Positions 45,293 through 53,522 of a stretch of DNA of 64,000 nt are shown here, in pieces. This DNA comes from Rugosimonospora sp040255525 (GTDB lineage: Bacteria; Actinomycetota; Actinomycetes; Mycobacteriales; Micromonosporaceae), in contig JBDZVD010000001.1 in NCBI GenBank assembly GCA_040255525.1, positions 1 through 64,000 of the forward strand. The letters run 5' to 3'. The position numbers and the translations under genes are program-made. Numbering within the stretch: the stretch's first letter is position 1; every line of letters begins with the position of its first letter. Under the pieces are notes generated by a model. The model made no database searches. It was not told the origin of the DNA and saw only the letters and a program-made list of their open reading frames with translations.

Positions 45293-45842
45293 GCGAACCT
45301 CCCAAGATCCACCACACAGTGTTCCTCGGCGGTGCCGGCATGTCGAGTCCCTGCTCCGCACAGCATCGGCAGTCGCGATCGGCGTGGCCGCGCGTCGGGC
45401 TCCCGTGCGTCCTGCGCCGCGCAACCGGCATTCCGCCGCTGCCGTGGTGCCCGCCGCAGTTTCCTCGCGTGGTCGAGCCCGGTCGCCTCCGCCCCGAACC
45501 GGTGCAACTGACCGCCTGCATCCCGCCCCCGGACTCGTCGCCGACCGCAGCCAGCTGCGCGACGTACCGGGGGGCGTTGGACCAGCATCGCCCGTCCGGG
45601 CAGGCGGTACCTCTTGACGCGGCGGCCGGACGGCCGTCCGGCCGGTGAACGCCGCCACGAACGCGGACCCACCGTAACAGCGCGGCGGGAACGGCCGCGT
45701 TTCACCGCACCTGACTGTCCGCTTTCGACAACGATGCTTGCACTCGCGCCGGGGCAGAGTCTATTGTGTGACATCTCTTCATATGACATATCATCGATTC
45801 AGGTCGCGGCACCTGTGCGACCTGCGCGACCGGGAGGCATGT
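45293..45842. other. Divergent intergenic region, no gene seen
   Basis: A 550-base region between the leftward LAL gene and the rightward oxidoreductase gene. The central 300 bases show no convincing frame. The right end is AT-richer and carries the MarR-like box pair at 45767-45793. Confidence 0.5.
45767..45793 (+). promoter_or_regulatory. MarR-like boxes before the oxidoreductase gene
   Basis: GTGTGACAT (starting at 45767) is identical to nine bases read on the minus strand just before the marR-like gene. Fifteen bases further, TGACATATCA (45784-45793) differs at one base from the perfect palindrome TGACATGTCA found there. Confidence 0.55.
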
Positions 45843-46820
45843 GTGCGGGCAGCGATCTACGAAGCGACGGGGCCGGCCAACCAGGTGTTGAAGGTCGCCG
45901 AACTTGCCGATCCCCGGCCGGCGAGCGGTGAGGTCCGGGTGCGCCTTCGGGTATCCGGGGTCAACCCGAGCGACTGTCTGGCCCGGCAGGGTGTCGGTTT
46001 GCCGATGACAGCTTCGTATCAGGTGCCTGGCCAGGACGGGGCCGGTGAGATCGACGCGGTGGGCGAGGGTGTCGATCCGGACCTGGTCGGACAGCGGGTG
46101 TGGGTGTTCCACGCGGCGCTCGGTCGATCCGGCGGCACCGCCGCGCAGTACGTGACCCTGCCGGCGCAGCGAGCGGTACCGCTACCACCCCAGATCGGCT
46201 TCACCCAGGCGGCCGGGTTGGGTATCCCGTTCATGACGGCACACCGGTGCCTATTCGCCGACGGGCCGATTCACGGCCAGGACATCCTGGTCGCGGGCGG
46301 CGCAGGCGCGGTGGGCAACGCCGCGATCCAACTGGCCAAGCACGCCGGCGCCCGGGTGATCACCACGGTCAGTCCCGCGGGCAAGGCGGACATCGCTCAT
46401 CTGGCGGGTGCCGACGAGGTCATTGTCGACTATCGACGGCCGTCCGTGGCCGCTGAGATCCGCGCGCTGGTGCCCTCCGGTGTGCATCGCGTGGTGGAGG
46501 TGGCGCTCGGCGCCAACCTGCCGCTGGACCTGGACGTCCTGGCACCCGGCGGGACCGTGGTCAGCTACGCCCGGAATGACCCGGATCCGGCCGTACCGCT
46601 CCTGCGGCTCATGACGGGCAATGTCCAACTGCGGTTCATGCTCATCTACACCACACCCGCGACGGCGCTACACCACGCGGTCACCGACATCACCGAAGCG
46701 TTGCGCGCCAAGGCCCTGCTTCCCCTGCCCGCAGTGCGGCATCCGCTCGAGCACATCGCGGCGGCCCATACCGCCGTGGAGGCCGGCACATTGGGCAAGG
46801 TATTGATCGACATTCCGTAG
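45843..46820 (+). CDS. Zinc-independent NADPH:quinone oxidoreductase (MDR family)
   Basis: A 325-residue medium-chain dehydrogenase/reductase of the quinone oxidoreductase (zeta-crystallin) type. An N-terminal GroES-like domain (VRAAIYEATGPANQVLKVAE; VSGVNPSDCLARQG; VPGQDGAGEIDAVGEGV) precedes a Rossmann domain with VAGGAGAVGNAAIQLAKHAG. The Cys ligands of zinc-dependent alcohol dehydrogenases are absent. It probably reduces quinones or enones with NADPH. GTG 45843 has GGGAGG five bases upstream. A metallo-beta-lactamase-fold gene follows 33 bases later, and the promoter carries MarR-like boxes, so the pair is likely induced by a phenolic or electrophilic ligand. Confidence 0.87.
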   Translation: MRAAIYEATGPANQVLKVAELADPRPASGEVRVRLRVSGVNPSDCLARQGVGLPMTASYQVPGQDGAGEIDAVGEGVDPDLVGQRVWVFHAALGRSGGTAAQYVTLPAQRAVPLPPQIGFTQAAGLGIPFMTAHRCLFADGPIHGQDILVAGGAGAVGNAAIQLAKHAGARVITTVSPAGKADIAHLAGADEVIVDYRRPSVAAEIRALVPSGVHRVVEVALGANLPLDLDVLAPGGTVVSYARNDPDPAVPLLRLMTGNVQLRFMLIYTTPATALHHAVTDITEALRAKALLPLPAVRHPLEHIAAAHTAVEAGTLGKVLIDIP

Positions 46821-46853
46821 CGACCGAATCCACCGACGAAATTGGGGTTCACC

Positions 46854-47771
46854 ATGCGACCGACGCCTGATCCGGATCCGATCACGCGGGTGTCAGTTCT
46901 CAGTACCGGCACCCAGACCACCCGCCCCCAGGTCGGTACAGCTACCTGGCAGCCCTCGCCGCTATGGCTGCTGACCACCCGGCGATGGGCTGCGCCCGTG
47001 CCGATCAACGTCTTTGTCATCGAACACCGCAACGGTCTCGTGCTCTTCGACACCGGCCAGGACCTGGCGTCGCTCACTGACTCCGACTACTACCCGGGCG
47101 GCGTGGCCGGCATGATTTATCGCCGCCTCGGTTACGCGACCATGAGTCCGGCCGACACCCTGACCGCGGGGCTGGCCGATCTCGGATACGACATCGCCGC
47201 GGTACGCACGGCCGTCCTCTCGCACCTGCACCAGGATCACATCGGTGGACTGCGCGAACTGCGCCACGCCGAGATCCTGGTCAGCCTCAGAGAGTGGGAA
47301 ACGCTCGACGGCCGCTCACCGCAGCTGCGTGGGCTGTTACGACAGCACATCGACCTGCCCGGCCTGCGGTGGCGGTTCGTCACACCCGACGGCGCCCTGC
47401 AACCACGCCCCGGCCCTTTCGCCCGAGGTCACGACCTGTTCGGCGACGGCAGCCTGGTGCTGTTACCGACACCCGGCCACACGCCCGGCTCACTGTCCAT
47501 GTTGGTCAGTCGGCCAGGTCGGTCGTCCCTCCTCCTCGTTGGCGACCTCGTGTTCAACGCGGCACAGATCGAACGCGGCCAGGTACCCGGAGTCAGCGAC
47601 AAGCGCGCCACCCGTGGCACCCTCGACCGGGTCCGCGCACTTCACCGTCAACTGCCCGACGGACTGACCGTTCTGGCGGCGCACGACCCAGCCGCCGCTC
47701 ATCTCCTCGCCCGAGCCGAGACCTCATCCACGATGAGTGCCGGCGGCCCGACCGAAGCCGCCGCCAGGTAG
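46854..47771 (+). CDS. AHL-lactonase-like metallo-beta-lactamase-fold hydrolase
   Basis: A 305-residue metallo-hydrolase. The dinuclear metal site is visible: SHLHQDHIGG gives H124, H126, D128 and H129; PTPGHTPGS gives H209; VGDLVFN gives D231; and a late AAHDP supplies the last His. The opening segment PVPINVFVIEHRNGLVLFDT and the HxHxDH form are typical of N-acyl-homoserine-lactone lactonases (AiiA/AhlD type), though general lactonase or ester hydrolysis is possible. It follows the quinone oxidoreductase by 33 bases as an operon and converges with the MarR gene. Confidence 0.82.
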   Translation: MRPTPDPDPITRVSVLSTGTQTTRPQVGTATWQPSPLWLLTTRRWAAPVPINVFVIEHRNGLVLFDTGQDLASLTDSDYYPGGVAGMIYRRLGYATMSPADTLTAGLADLGYDIAAVRTAVLSHLHQDHIGGLRELRHAEILVSLREWETLDGRSPQLRGLLRQHIDLPGLRWRFVTPDGALQPRPGPFARGHDLFGDGSLVLLPTPGHTPGSLSMLVSRPGRSSLLLVGDLVFNAAQIERGQVPGVSDKRATRGTLDRVRALHRQLPDGLTVLAAHDPAAAHLLARAETSSTMSAGGPTEAAAR

Positions 47772-47811
47772 CGGTGCGGCCACCACCGGAGCGATGTCAC
47801 CGGCCGCGGGC

Positions 47812-48267
47812 TCACCCCTCGGTTCGCCGACTGACCGTCACGGCCAGCGGGCCCTCCGTCACGAGGGCCCGCATGGCGTCTATCGCGGTGCCAAGGTCCT
47901 GCCCGTCGAGCGCTCGCCGGCCCCAAGCCAGCAGAGTGCTCTGGGCCTGCGCGATCCGGGTCTGCAACCGCCGCCCGCGCGGGCTGAGGGCCAGCTCGAC
48001 TCGACGGCGATCCTCCTCGGCCTCACGCCGGATCACCAGGCCCGCCTCGACCAGCCGGTCCACCAGCCGGCTCGGGTGCCCGGTCTCGGCGACCACCAGC
48101 TCCCCCAGTTCTTTCAGCGACAGCGGACCAGCCTGCCCGATCACCAAGATCGCCTCGGCCTGAGCTGCGGTGACACCCAGCGGCCGGACCAACTCGTTGA
48201 GCCGACGCTGTATCTCGTGGTGGGTCGCCTTCACCAGGAAGGCGAACTCGAGCAGTTGATCCATCAA
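47812..48267 (-). CDS. MarR-family regulator
   Basis: A 151-residue MarR-type winged-helix repressor. ATAAQAEAILVIGQAGPLSL leads to the helix-turn-helix ELGELVVAETGHPSRLVDRL, and the wing follows (VIRREAEEDRRRVELALSPR). MarR proteins release DNA on binding phenolic ligands or oxidants. The palindrome TGACATGTCA stands 19 bases before its start and a near copy precedes the oxidoreductase gene, so it probably controls itself and the oxidoreductase-lactonase operon. Confidence 0.87.
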   Translation of the reverse strand: MMDQLLEFAFLVKATHHEIQRRLNELVRPLGVTAAQAEAILVIGQAGPLSLKELGELVVAETGHPSRLVDRLVEAGLVIRREAEEDRRRVELALSPRGRRLQTRIAQAQSTLLAWGRRALDGQDLGTAIDAMRALVTEGPLAVTVSRRTEG

Positions 48268-48285
48268 CCGAGCCTACCGTACTGA

Positions 48286-48295
48286 TGACATGTCA
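48286..48295. promoter_or_regulatory. Palindromic MarR-type operator
   Basis: TGACATGTCA is a perfect 10-base palindrome, 19 bases upstream of the MarR start codon. A near copy is at 45784-45793 before the oxidoreductase gene. Confidence 0.6.
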
Positions 48296-48428
48296 CACGA
48301 AGGCGAGCCGCACGCAGTGGCTCCAGCTCAACGCCCATCGCTGTCGACTTGAGACGGTGGTCCACCCCGTCGCGGTCACTGCAACGTCGCGGAACTTCGA
48401 GCCTACGTGACCGCTCCGTCGCGGACCG

Positions 48429-49025
48429 TCACTGGCTGCCACCGGGGGTCTTGGTGGGGGTCCGCGACGAGCCGGCGCGGCCGTGGTGGGTGGCGAGAGG
48501 GCCGACGCGATCCCAGCCGGGTGCGACGAACTCTTCCGACCAGGCGGACTCGTCACTCGCGCGTACCGGCTCGCCGCAGTGGGCGCAGACGGGGGTCACG
48601 TCCAGGGGTTGGCCACAGGCATGCCTGACGAGGACCGGGGGGCGCCGCACGATCCACCGGTCGCCCCATCCGCGCAGTGCGTTCAACACCGGCCGCAGGC
48701 CCACTCCTGCTTCGGTGAGGCGGTACTCGTAGCGGGGCGGGTGGTCCTGGTAGCGAACCCGGTAGATCACGCCGGCTTCTTCCAGGCGGCGCAGCCGAGC
48801 GGTCAGGATGTCGCGCGCCGCCCCGGTGTTGCGCGCGATCTGATCGAAGCGGTGATTGCCGAAGTTGATCTCACGGATCGCCAGCAGCGCCCACCGCTCG
48901 CCGACGACCTCCAGCGCGGCCGCGATAGAGCACGGCCGCCCGGGCACGTCCGATGCGCGCCGCCGGACCGGCCGGCTCCGAACGCCGCGCGAAGGAATCG
49001 ATTCAGCCATGGTGCTCATCACCAT
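48429..49025 (-). CDS. HxlR-family regulator with Cys-rich tail
   Basis: A regulator of up to 198 residues. The HxlR winged helix spans about residues 30-125 (GRPCSIAAALEVVGERWALL; FDQIARNTGAARDILTARLR; YRVRYQDHPPRYEYRLTEAG). After it comes a zinc-ribbon-like RHACGQPLDVTPVCAHCGEP, a tail known in YybR/YodB-like members, where thiols may sense oxidants or metals. ATG 49025 is the longest start; ATG 49010 is equally possible. It is divergent from an MFS exporter; three 22-base-spaced direct repeats in between are its probable binding sites. Confidence 0.85.
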   Translation of the reverse strand: MVMSTMAESIPSRGVRSRPVRRRASDVPGRPCSIAAALEVVGERWALLAIREINFGNHRFDQIARNTGAARDILTARLRRLEEAGVIYRVRYQDHPPRYEYRLTEAGVGLRPVLNALRGWGDRWIVRRPPVLVRHACGQPLDVTPVCAHCGEPVRASDESAWSEEFVAPGWDRVGPLATHHGRAGSSRTPTKTPGGSQ

Positions 49026-49030
49026 AGTGG

Positions 49031-49092
49031 ATTGTGATCCCCTACTAACCGAGTTGTGACTTGCTACACACTGGGTTGTGATCTCCTACCTA
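49031..49092. promoter_or_regulatory. Three 22-base-spaced direct repeats, probable HxlR operators
   Basis: ATTGTGATCCCCTACTAA (49031), GTTGTGACTTGCTACACA (49053) and GTTGTGATCTCCTACCTA (49075) share TTGTGAnnnnCTAC and start exactly 22 bases apart. The spacing of about two helical turns would place three dimers on one DNA face between the HxlR and MFS genes. Bacillus HxlR also binds direct repeats. Confidence 0.8.
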
Positions 49093-49162
49093 GCCTCCTA
49101 GCGTCCGATGGCATCTCAGGTTTGGCATGGCACCACTCGTCGAACGAGAGCTGAGGTCGACG

Positions 49163-50563
49163 ATGACGCAGTCCGTGACGCGGCGGGTCGGCACGTCGAC
49201 TCGACCAGCCTGGGTCTTCGTGCTGGTAGCCGCCGGCGTGGTCATGTCCAACCTGGACGCGTTCGTCGTCAACGTTGCCCTGCCCGAGATCGCGCGCCAG
49301 TTCCACCATGCCCCGCTCGGGTCCGTGTCGTGGGTGCTGAACGCCTATGCGGTGGTATTCGCGGCGCTGCTGGTACCGGCAGGCAACATGGCCGACCGTT
49401 ACGGACCGCGCAACTGTTACCTGGCCGGGACTGCGGTGTTCACGGCGAGTTCGCTGGCCTGCGCACTCGCACCAACTCTGTGGTGGCTGACCGGCTTCCG
49501 CCTGGTCCAAGCGGTCGGTTCGGCTGTGCTCGTGCCTGCCTCTCTCGGACTGTTGCTGACCGCGACTCCGCCCGAGAAGCGGATGCTCTACGTGCGCGGG
49601 TGGACCGCCATCAGCGGCGCCGGCGCCGCGCTCGGACCCACCGCGGGCGGTCTTCTTACCGCGGCCAGCTGGCGCTGGGTCTTTCTGATCAACGTCCCGG
49701 TCGGAGCGGTCGTCGTGATCGCCGGCACCACGCTACTGCCACGCCCACCCAGTCGTGATCAACATGCGCGCGTGGATGTGCTCGGCGTCGTGCTGCTCGC
49801 GGCCGGCATCGGCTTGCTGGCACTCGGGCTCGTGCAGAGTCCCGCGTGGGGCTGGGACTCCGGCCTGACGTTGGCGGCCCTCGTTGCCGGTACCCTGCTG
49901 TTGTTGTGCTTCGCGGCATGGTCGGCCCGGTACTCGGCGCCTGTGCTACCGCCGCCGTTGCTGCGGGTGTCGGGCTTCGCGCCGGCATCGCTTGCCAATC
50001 TGCTGTTCGCGGTCCCGTTCGCGGCGATGCTGCTGTCGATCGTCTTGTGGGCTCAACAGGTCTGGCACTGGTCGGCGCTGGCGACCGGGTTCGCCGTTGC
50101 GCCCGGGCCCGTCATGGTCCCACCATGCGCGGTGCTGATCGGCCCCGCCCTGATCAGACGCGCGAGCGCCCGGGCGGTTTCTGCCGGCGGCTGCGTGGTG
50201 TTCGCGGCGGGCGTCGCGTGGTGGCTCGCCGCCCTGGACACCCACGCCGACTACCTGCACATGCTGCCGGGCATGCTGCTGACCGGTCTCGGCGTCGGGC
50301 TGACCCTGCCGACCCTGATCGGCACCGCCGTGGCCACCCTGCCGCCGGCCAGCTTCACCACCGGCTCGGGTGTCGTCACGATGGTCCGGCAGCTGGGCTC
50401 GGTACTCGGCGTTGCGCTGCTCATCGCCTTCCTGGGCAACGGCAGCGGACCACGTATCACAACCGCCGACTTCGATCGTGGATGGTGGTTCACGGTCGCG
50501 GCGACCGCGGTCGCCGCGCTCGCCTGCCTGGGACAGCCACGCCATCGGCCCCACGAGCCATGA
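49163..50563 (+). CDS. DHA2-type MFS exporter
   Basis: A 466-residue EmrB/QacA-like antiporter. AWVFVLVAAGVVMSNLDAFV followed by VNVALPEIA and motif A GNMADRYGPRNCY are typical; motif C-like AISGAGAALGPTAGG follows. Length is at the short end for 14 helices. ATG 49163 has GAGG six bases upstream and is preferred over ATG 49127. It is divergent from the HxlR gene and followed by an SDR gene 119 bases later, so the pump and reductase may form one inducible detoxification unit. Confidence 0.87.
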   Translation: MTQSVTRRVGTSTRPAWVFVLVAAGVVMSNLDAFVVNVALPEIARQFHHAPLGSVSWVLNAYAVVFAALLVPAGNMADRYGPRNCYLAGTAVFTASSLACALAPTLWWLTGFRLVQAVGSAVLVPASLGLLLTATPPEKRMLYVRGWTAISGAGAALGPTAGGLLTAASWRWVFLINVPVGAVVVIAGTTLLPRPPSRDQHARVDVLGVVLLAAGIGLLALGLVQSPAWGWDSGLTLAALVAGTLLLLCFAAWSARYSAPVLPPPLLRVSGFAPASLANLLFAVPFAAMLLSIVLWAQQVWHWSALATGFAVAPGPVMVPPCAVLIGPALIRRASARAVSAGGCVVFAAGVAWWLAALDTHADYLHMLPGMLLTGLGVGLTLPTLIGTAVATLPPASFTTGSGVVTMVRQLGSVLGVALLIAFLGNGSGPRITTADFDRGWWFTVAATAVAALACLGQPRHRPHEP

Positions 50564-50682
50564 CCAGGGGGTCAGTTCCCCGCCATCTCCTTCTCGTCGT
50601 GGATCGCGAGGAGGGCCTACCCATCGCCGCCGGCCGAAACACCGCCCGAGCCTGAGGTGCCAACAGGAAGGTTCACACCGCC

Positions 50683-51426
50683 ATGACCGCTCGACCGTCG
50701 TTCGTTGTCACCGGAGGCGCCCAAGGCATCGGCCGGGCCATCGCCCAGCGTTTGGCGGACGACGGTGACGTCGTCATCCTCGACGTCAACAGCCAGCTCG
50801 ACTGGCGGCACGAACGGGTCACGCTCGTTGCCGGCGACGCCCGCGATCCCGAGGCGACACAACGAGCAGCCGCGACCGCCGAGACGACGGGTCCCCTTCT
50901 CGGATGGGTCAACAACGCTGCGATGTTCCGCGACGCCGGCCTCGCTGACACCCCGGCTGCCGAAATCATCGATCTCATCGCCGCGAATGTGGCGTTGGCC
51001 CTCACAGGCTGCCACACCGCGGTCAACCACTTCCTGATTCATCAGCGTGCCGGCGCGATCGTCAACGTCTCCTCCCACCAGGCGCAGCGCCCCGTACGCG
51101 GAGCCCTGCCCTACGCGACCGCGAAGGCGGCAGTCGAGGGATTGACCCGCGCCGTCGCGGTCGACCACGGGCCAGCTGGGATCCGCGCCAATGCGGTCGC
51201 ACTCGGCTCGATCACCACCGCCCGGTTCGAGCAGTACCGAACCGAACACCCGGAAGTCGACGCTCAAATGGCCGCTCTGCATCCGCTCGGCAGGGTCGGT
51301 ACCCCGAGCGAGGTAGCCGACGCTGTCGCGTTCCTGTTGTCGCCCGCCGCGGGATTCGTCAACGGCGCCATCCTTCCCGTCGATGGAGGACGGGCAGCCA
51401 ACGGACCCGATCCCGAAGCCACCTGA
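50683..51426 (+). CDS. Short-chain dehydrogenase/reductase
   Basis: A 247-residue classical SDR. TGGAQGIGRAIAQRL is the nucleotide-binding motif, LDVN after strand 2 suggests NAD rather than NADP, and VNNAAMFRDA is the NNAG-type motif. The catalytic residues are Ser in NVSSHQAQ and Tyr/Lys in LPYATAKAAVEG. A C-terminal VNGAILPVDGG is typical. It follows the MFS exporter and probably shares its HxlR control. Substrate unknown. Confidence 0.87.
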   Translation: MTARPSFVVTGGAQGIGRAIAQRLADDGDVVILDVNSQLDWRHERVTLVAGDARDPEATQRAAATAETTGPLLGWVNNAAMFRDAGLADTPAAEIIDLIAANVALALTGCHTAVNHFLIHQRAGAIVNVSSHQAQRPVRGALPYATAKAAVEGLTRAVAVDHGPAGIRANAVALGSITTARFEQYRTEHPEVDAQMAALHPLGRVGTPSEVADAVAFLLSPAAGFVNGAILPVDGGRAANGPDPEAT

Positions 51427-51852
51427 CCACGCCAGGCGCCCGCTCATCGGCAAACCACGGCGGGTTCTGATCGCCGCCGGACATCAACCCCGATCGACTC
51501 GTCAGCCGACCCGCGAAATCCGTGCCGTCCAACTGGTCTGGGCACAGATCGTCGCGCGGCCGCAGAACCCGCACTCGAACGGGCCCAGAACGAGACGGTT
51601 CACCACGCAGCAGAGCAACCGTTCTTTCTCCTTATGAAAATCCGGAATGCGGTTGAACCGTTGCCGGTGAGGCGGCGTATGGATCAACGATGGTCAGTAG
51701 TCGGCGGAGCCAACCTCTGACGCCTGACCCGAACGACAAACCACCGTCCAGAGCCCAGGCGGAGCCTGGAAAGAAACTCATTGTCTTCGCGGTTTCTTGC
51801 ATGAGCCTGTGCGCAGGTTTCGCCTTGGGCACCGTCAATCAAGGAGATCGAC
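51427..51852. other. Intergenic region, no gene seen
   Basis: A 426-base region with unusually moderate GC around 51590-51660. No frame has recognisable family features. A possible -35/-10 pair TTGAAC (near 51654) and TATGGA (near 51679) would serve the secreted-protein gene, but the 19-base spacing is long. Confidence 0.45.
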
Positions 51853-52338
51853 GTGTACGAGAACGGCAACTCCTCCGAATCCGCGGCCCGCGCGGTCGAC
51901 TCGGCCCCGAAGCACCGCGTCCTCCGGCGGGTCCTCACCGGTGCCGTGGTGGGCACCGTCGCCGTGCTGGGTCTCTCACTGACCGGCATCGGCACGGCCT
52001 CTGCCGCGACACCCAGCAGCCACGGCGGTGGTGGCGACAGCGGAACATGGGACCAGACCAAGGTTCCGCTGCCACACCTGCCGGGTCAGGCTCCGGTCTT
52101 CCTCCTGCAGTCGCAGACCGTGGCCGACGTGGTGGCGCTGGATCAGACCAGCGATGACGCGGCCCGCGCCGGGATGTTCGCCTTTTACGCCGACAACACG
52201 GACTGCACCGCCAAATTCACCCTCGGGCCCGGCGACATCGATGACGTCATCACCTGCCCGCACGGCACGGCAACGTCGAGGGAAGCGTTGGACTTCACGA
52301 CCGGCACCTGGTTCCACGTGTTCCGGATGGGCGACTAG
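51853..52338 (+). CDS. Small secreted protein, unknown
   Basis: A 161-residue exported protein. A polar N-terminus (VYENGNSSESAARAVDSAPK) precedes a hydrophobic signal RVLTGAVVGTVAVLGLSLTG ending in TASA. The mature part has two Cys (DNTDCTAKF, VITCPHGTA), probably disulphide-bonded, and no known motif. It starts at GTG 51853 with AAGGAG six bases upstream. A strong hairpin follows at 52394. Confidence 0.65.
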   Translation: MYENGNSSESAARAVDSAPKHRVLRRVLTGAVVGTVAVLGLSLTGIGTASAATPSSHGGGGDSGTWDQTKVPLPHLPGQAPVFLLQSQTVADVVALDQTSDDAARAGMFAFYADNTDCTAKFTLGPGDIDDVITCPHGTATSREALDFTTGTWFHVFRMGD

Positions 52339-52393
52339 AAAAGCCCAGCCCGTCACGTAGCGCCTATCCGAGGCGCTCGCGCTCATTGTCCCT

Positions 52394-52426
52394 GGCGGGG
52401 CGGCCACTTCCCGTGGCCGCCCCGCC
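52394..52426 (+). terminator. Strong hairpin terminator
   Basis: A perfect 14-base-pair stem (GGCGGGGCGGCCAC / GTGGCCGCCCCGCC) with a 5-base loop lies 56 bases after the secreted-protein stop codon. Confidence 0.85.
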
Positions 52427-52865
52427 GGCGCGACCGACACCGCCGCGATCGGCGAGCAGCGACAGCCGTCCCGGGGTGGCACAGTAATGACGTTGAGGTT
52501 GCGGTGGTCCACGAACTCGGCGAGCACGTCGATGGCCACGCCGGCGTCGACGTCGGCGTCACAACCGCCGATGGATGGCCGTAACCAAGGTCCGAGACAT
52601 CCCCAGGCCCGGCCCGCTCAAGACGGCTTCCGCTCGTACCGCCTTGGTTGTACGCATCCCGGCCGCCTACTCCGTGGGTTTCGAGGTTACTGCCTTCACG
52701 GTTCGACGCCCGGCGCGTCCCAATGAACTAGCGTCGAGTATCGACCGAACGCGCCACCCCAACGGGAGCACCAAGGCGCGACCCCGACAACCGCGGCCCC
52801 CGCGCGACCGTCACACGGCCCGGTCCCGTGCGGCCGCCGGCGGTCTGACCGAGAGGAGACACAGC
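52427..52865. other. Intergenic region, possible remnant
   Basis: A 439-base region without a supported gene. On the minus strand near 52470-52570, GVAIDVLAEFVDHRNLNVIT reads protein-like but has no start, stop context or family match; it may be a decayed fragment. The right end carries the GAGGAG of the next gene. Confidence 0.4.
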
Positions 52866-53351
52866 GTGGGCTTGCACGCGGGACGAGTGACAGCGACGGC
52901 GCTGATGGCAACGGGCGCCGCCCTCAGCACGATGCTGCTGATGGCCGGCCCGGCCCAGGCGGCGGGCAACGACGACTTCAGCGCCTCGACCACCGACGGC
53001 TGCGGCGTGGTCAACTTCATCGACTACGGCCCCGGCGCGGACGGTGGCGGAGACAACGACGACTACCTCGTGATCCACGACTACTGCGGGGACGGCCACG
53101 GCGTGAAGGCTTGGGCCTGGATCACCCAGAAGACCACCCAGGGGCCGCTGACCTTCTACCTGGGCGGGAAGTACAACGGCAACGGATTAGCCGGGGACCC
53201 GGTGATTTGGGATCCGTTCAAGGACTTCAACCCGGACGAGAACGTGGCGAAGGGTGACATCGTCGGGCTCAAGGTGTGCCTGGTCGACGGCGACACGGAT
53301 CCCTCGCCGGCGAAGTGCGGTACGGCCAACCACACGAGCGCGGACGGCTGA
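52866..53351 (+). CDS. Small secreted Cys-containing protein, unknown
   Basis: A 161-residue exported protein. Signal peptide TALMATGAALSTMLLMAGPA is followed by QAAG. The mature part has at least four Cys (TDGCGVV, HDYCGDG, LKVCLVDG, AKCGTAN) and an acidic, Gly-rich repeat-free core (GPGADGGGDNDDYLVIHDYC). It resembles short actinomycete secreted proteins of unknown role. GTG 52866 with GAGGAG upstream is the start. It converges with the second RHS gene. Confidence 0.65.
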   Translation: MGLHAGRVTATALMATGAALSTMLLMAGPAQAAGNDDFSASTTDGCGVVNFIDYGPGADGGGDNDDYLVIHDYCGDGHGVKAWAWITQKTTQGPLTFYLGGKYNGNGLAGDPVIWDPFKDFNPDENVAKGDIVGLKVCLVDGDTDPSPAKCGTANHTSADG

Positions 53352-53360
53352 CCCGGAGTT

Positions 53361-53421
53361 CGCCGGGGGCACCGGGTCGGCCCGCCGCGAGACAGCCGTA
53401 CGACGCGCCGTGCCCCCGGCG
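53361..53421. terminator. Hairpin between convergent genes
   Basis: CGCCGGGGGCAC (53361-53372) pairs perfectly with GTGCCCCCGGCG (53410-53421) across a 37-base loop, between the secreted-protein gene and the second RHS gene. Confidence 0.6.
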
Positions 53422-53522
53422 GTACTCTGCCACCAGCGACAGACCCGGCAGCGACGGCACCGGCCTGCTGTCCCTTTGATCGGACGGGGTCGATGCCGGT
53501 CAGCCGAAGGTCGACAATCACG

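Noticed and set aside
45293..45842. A gene in the LAL/oxidoreductase intergenic region
   Set aside because: Frames present are Arg/Pro/Ala-rich shadows without ribosome binding site or homology.
51427..51852. Small coding frame between the SDR and secreted-protein genes
   Set aside because: Short frames on both strands have no ribosome binding site or recognisable family.
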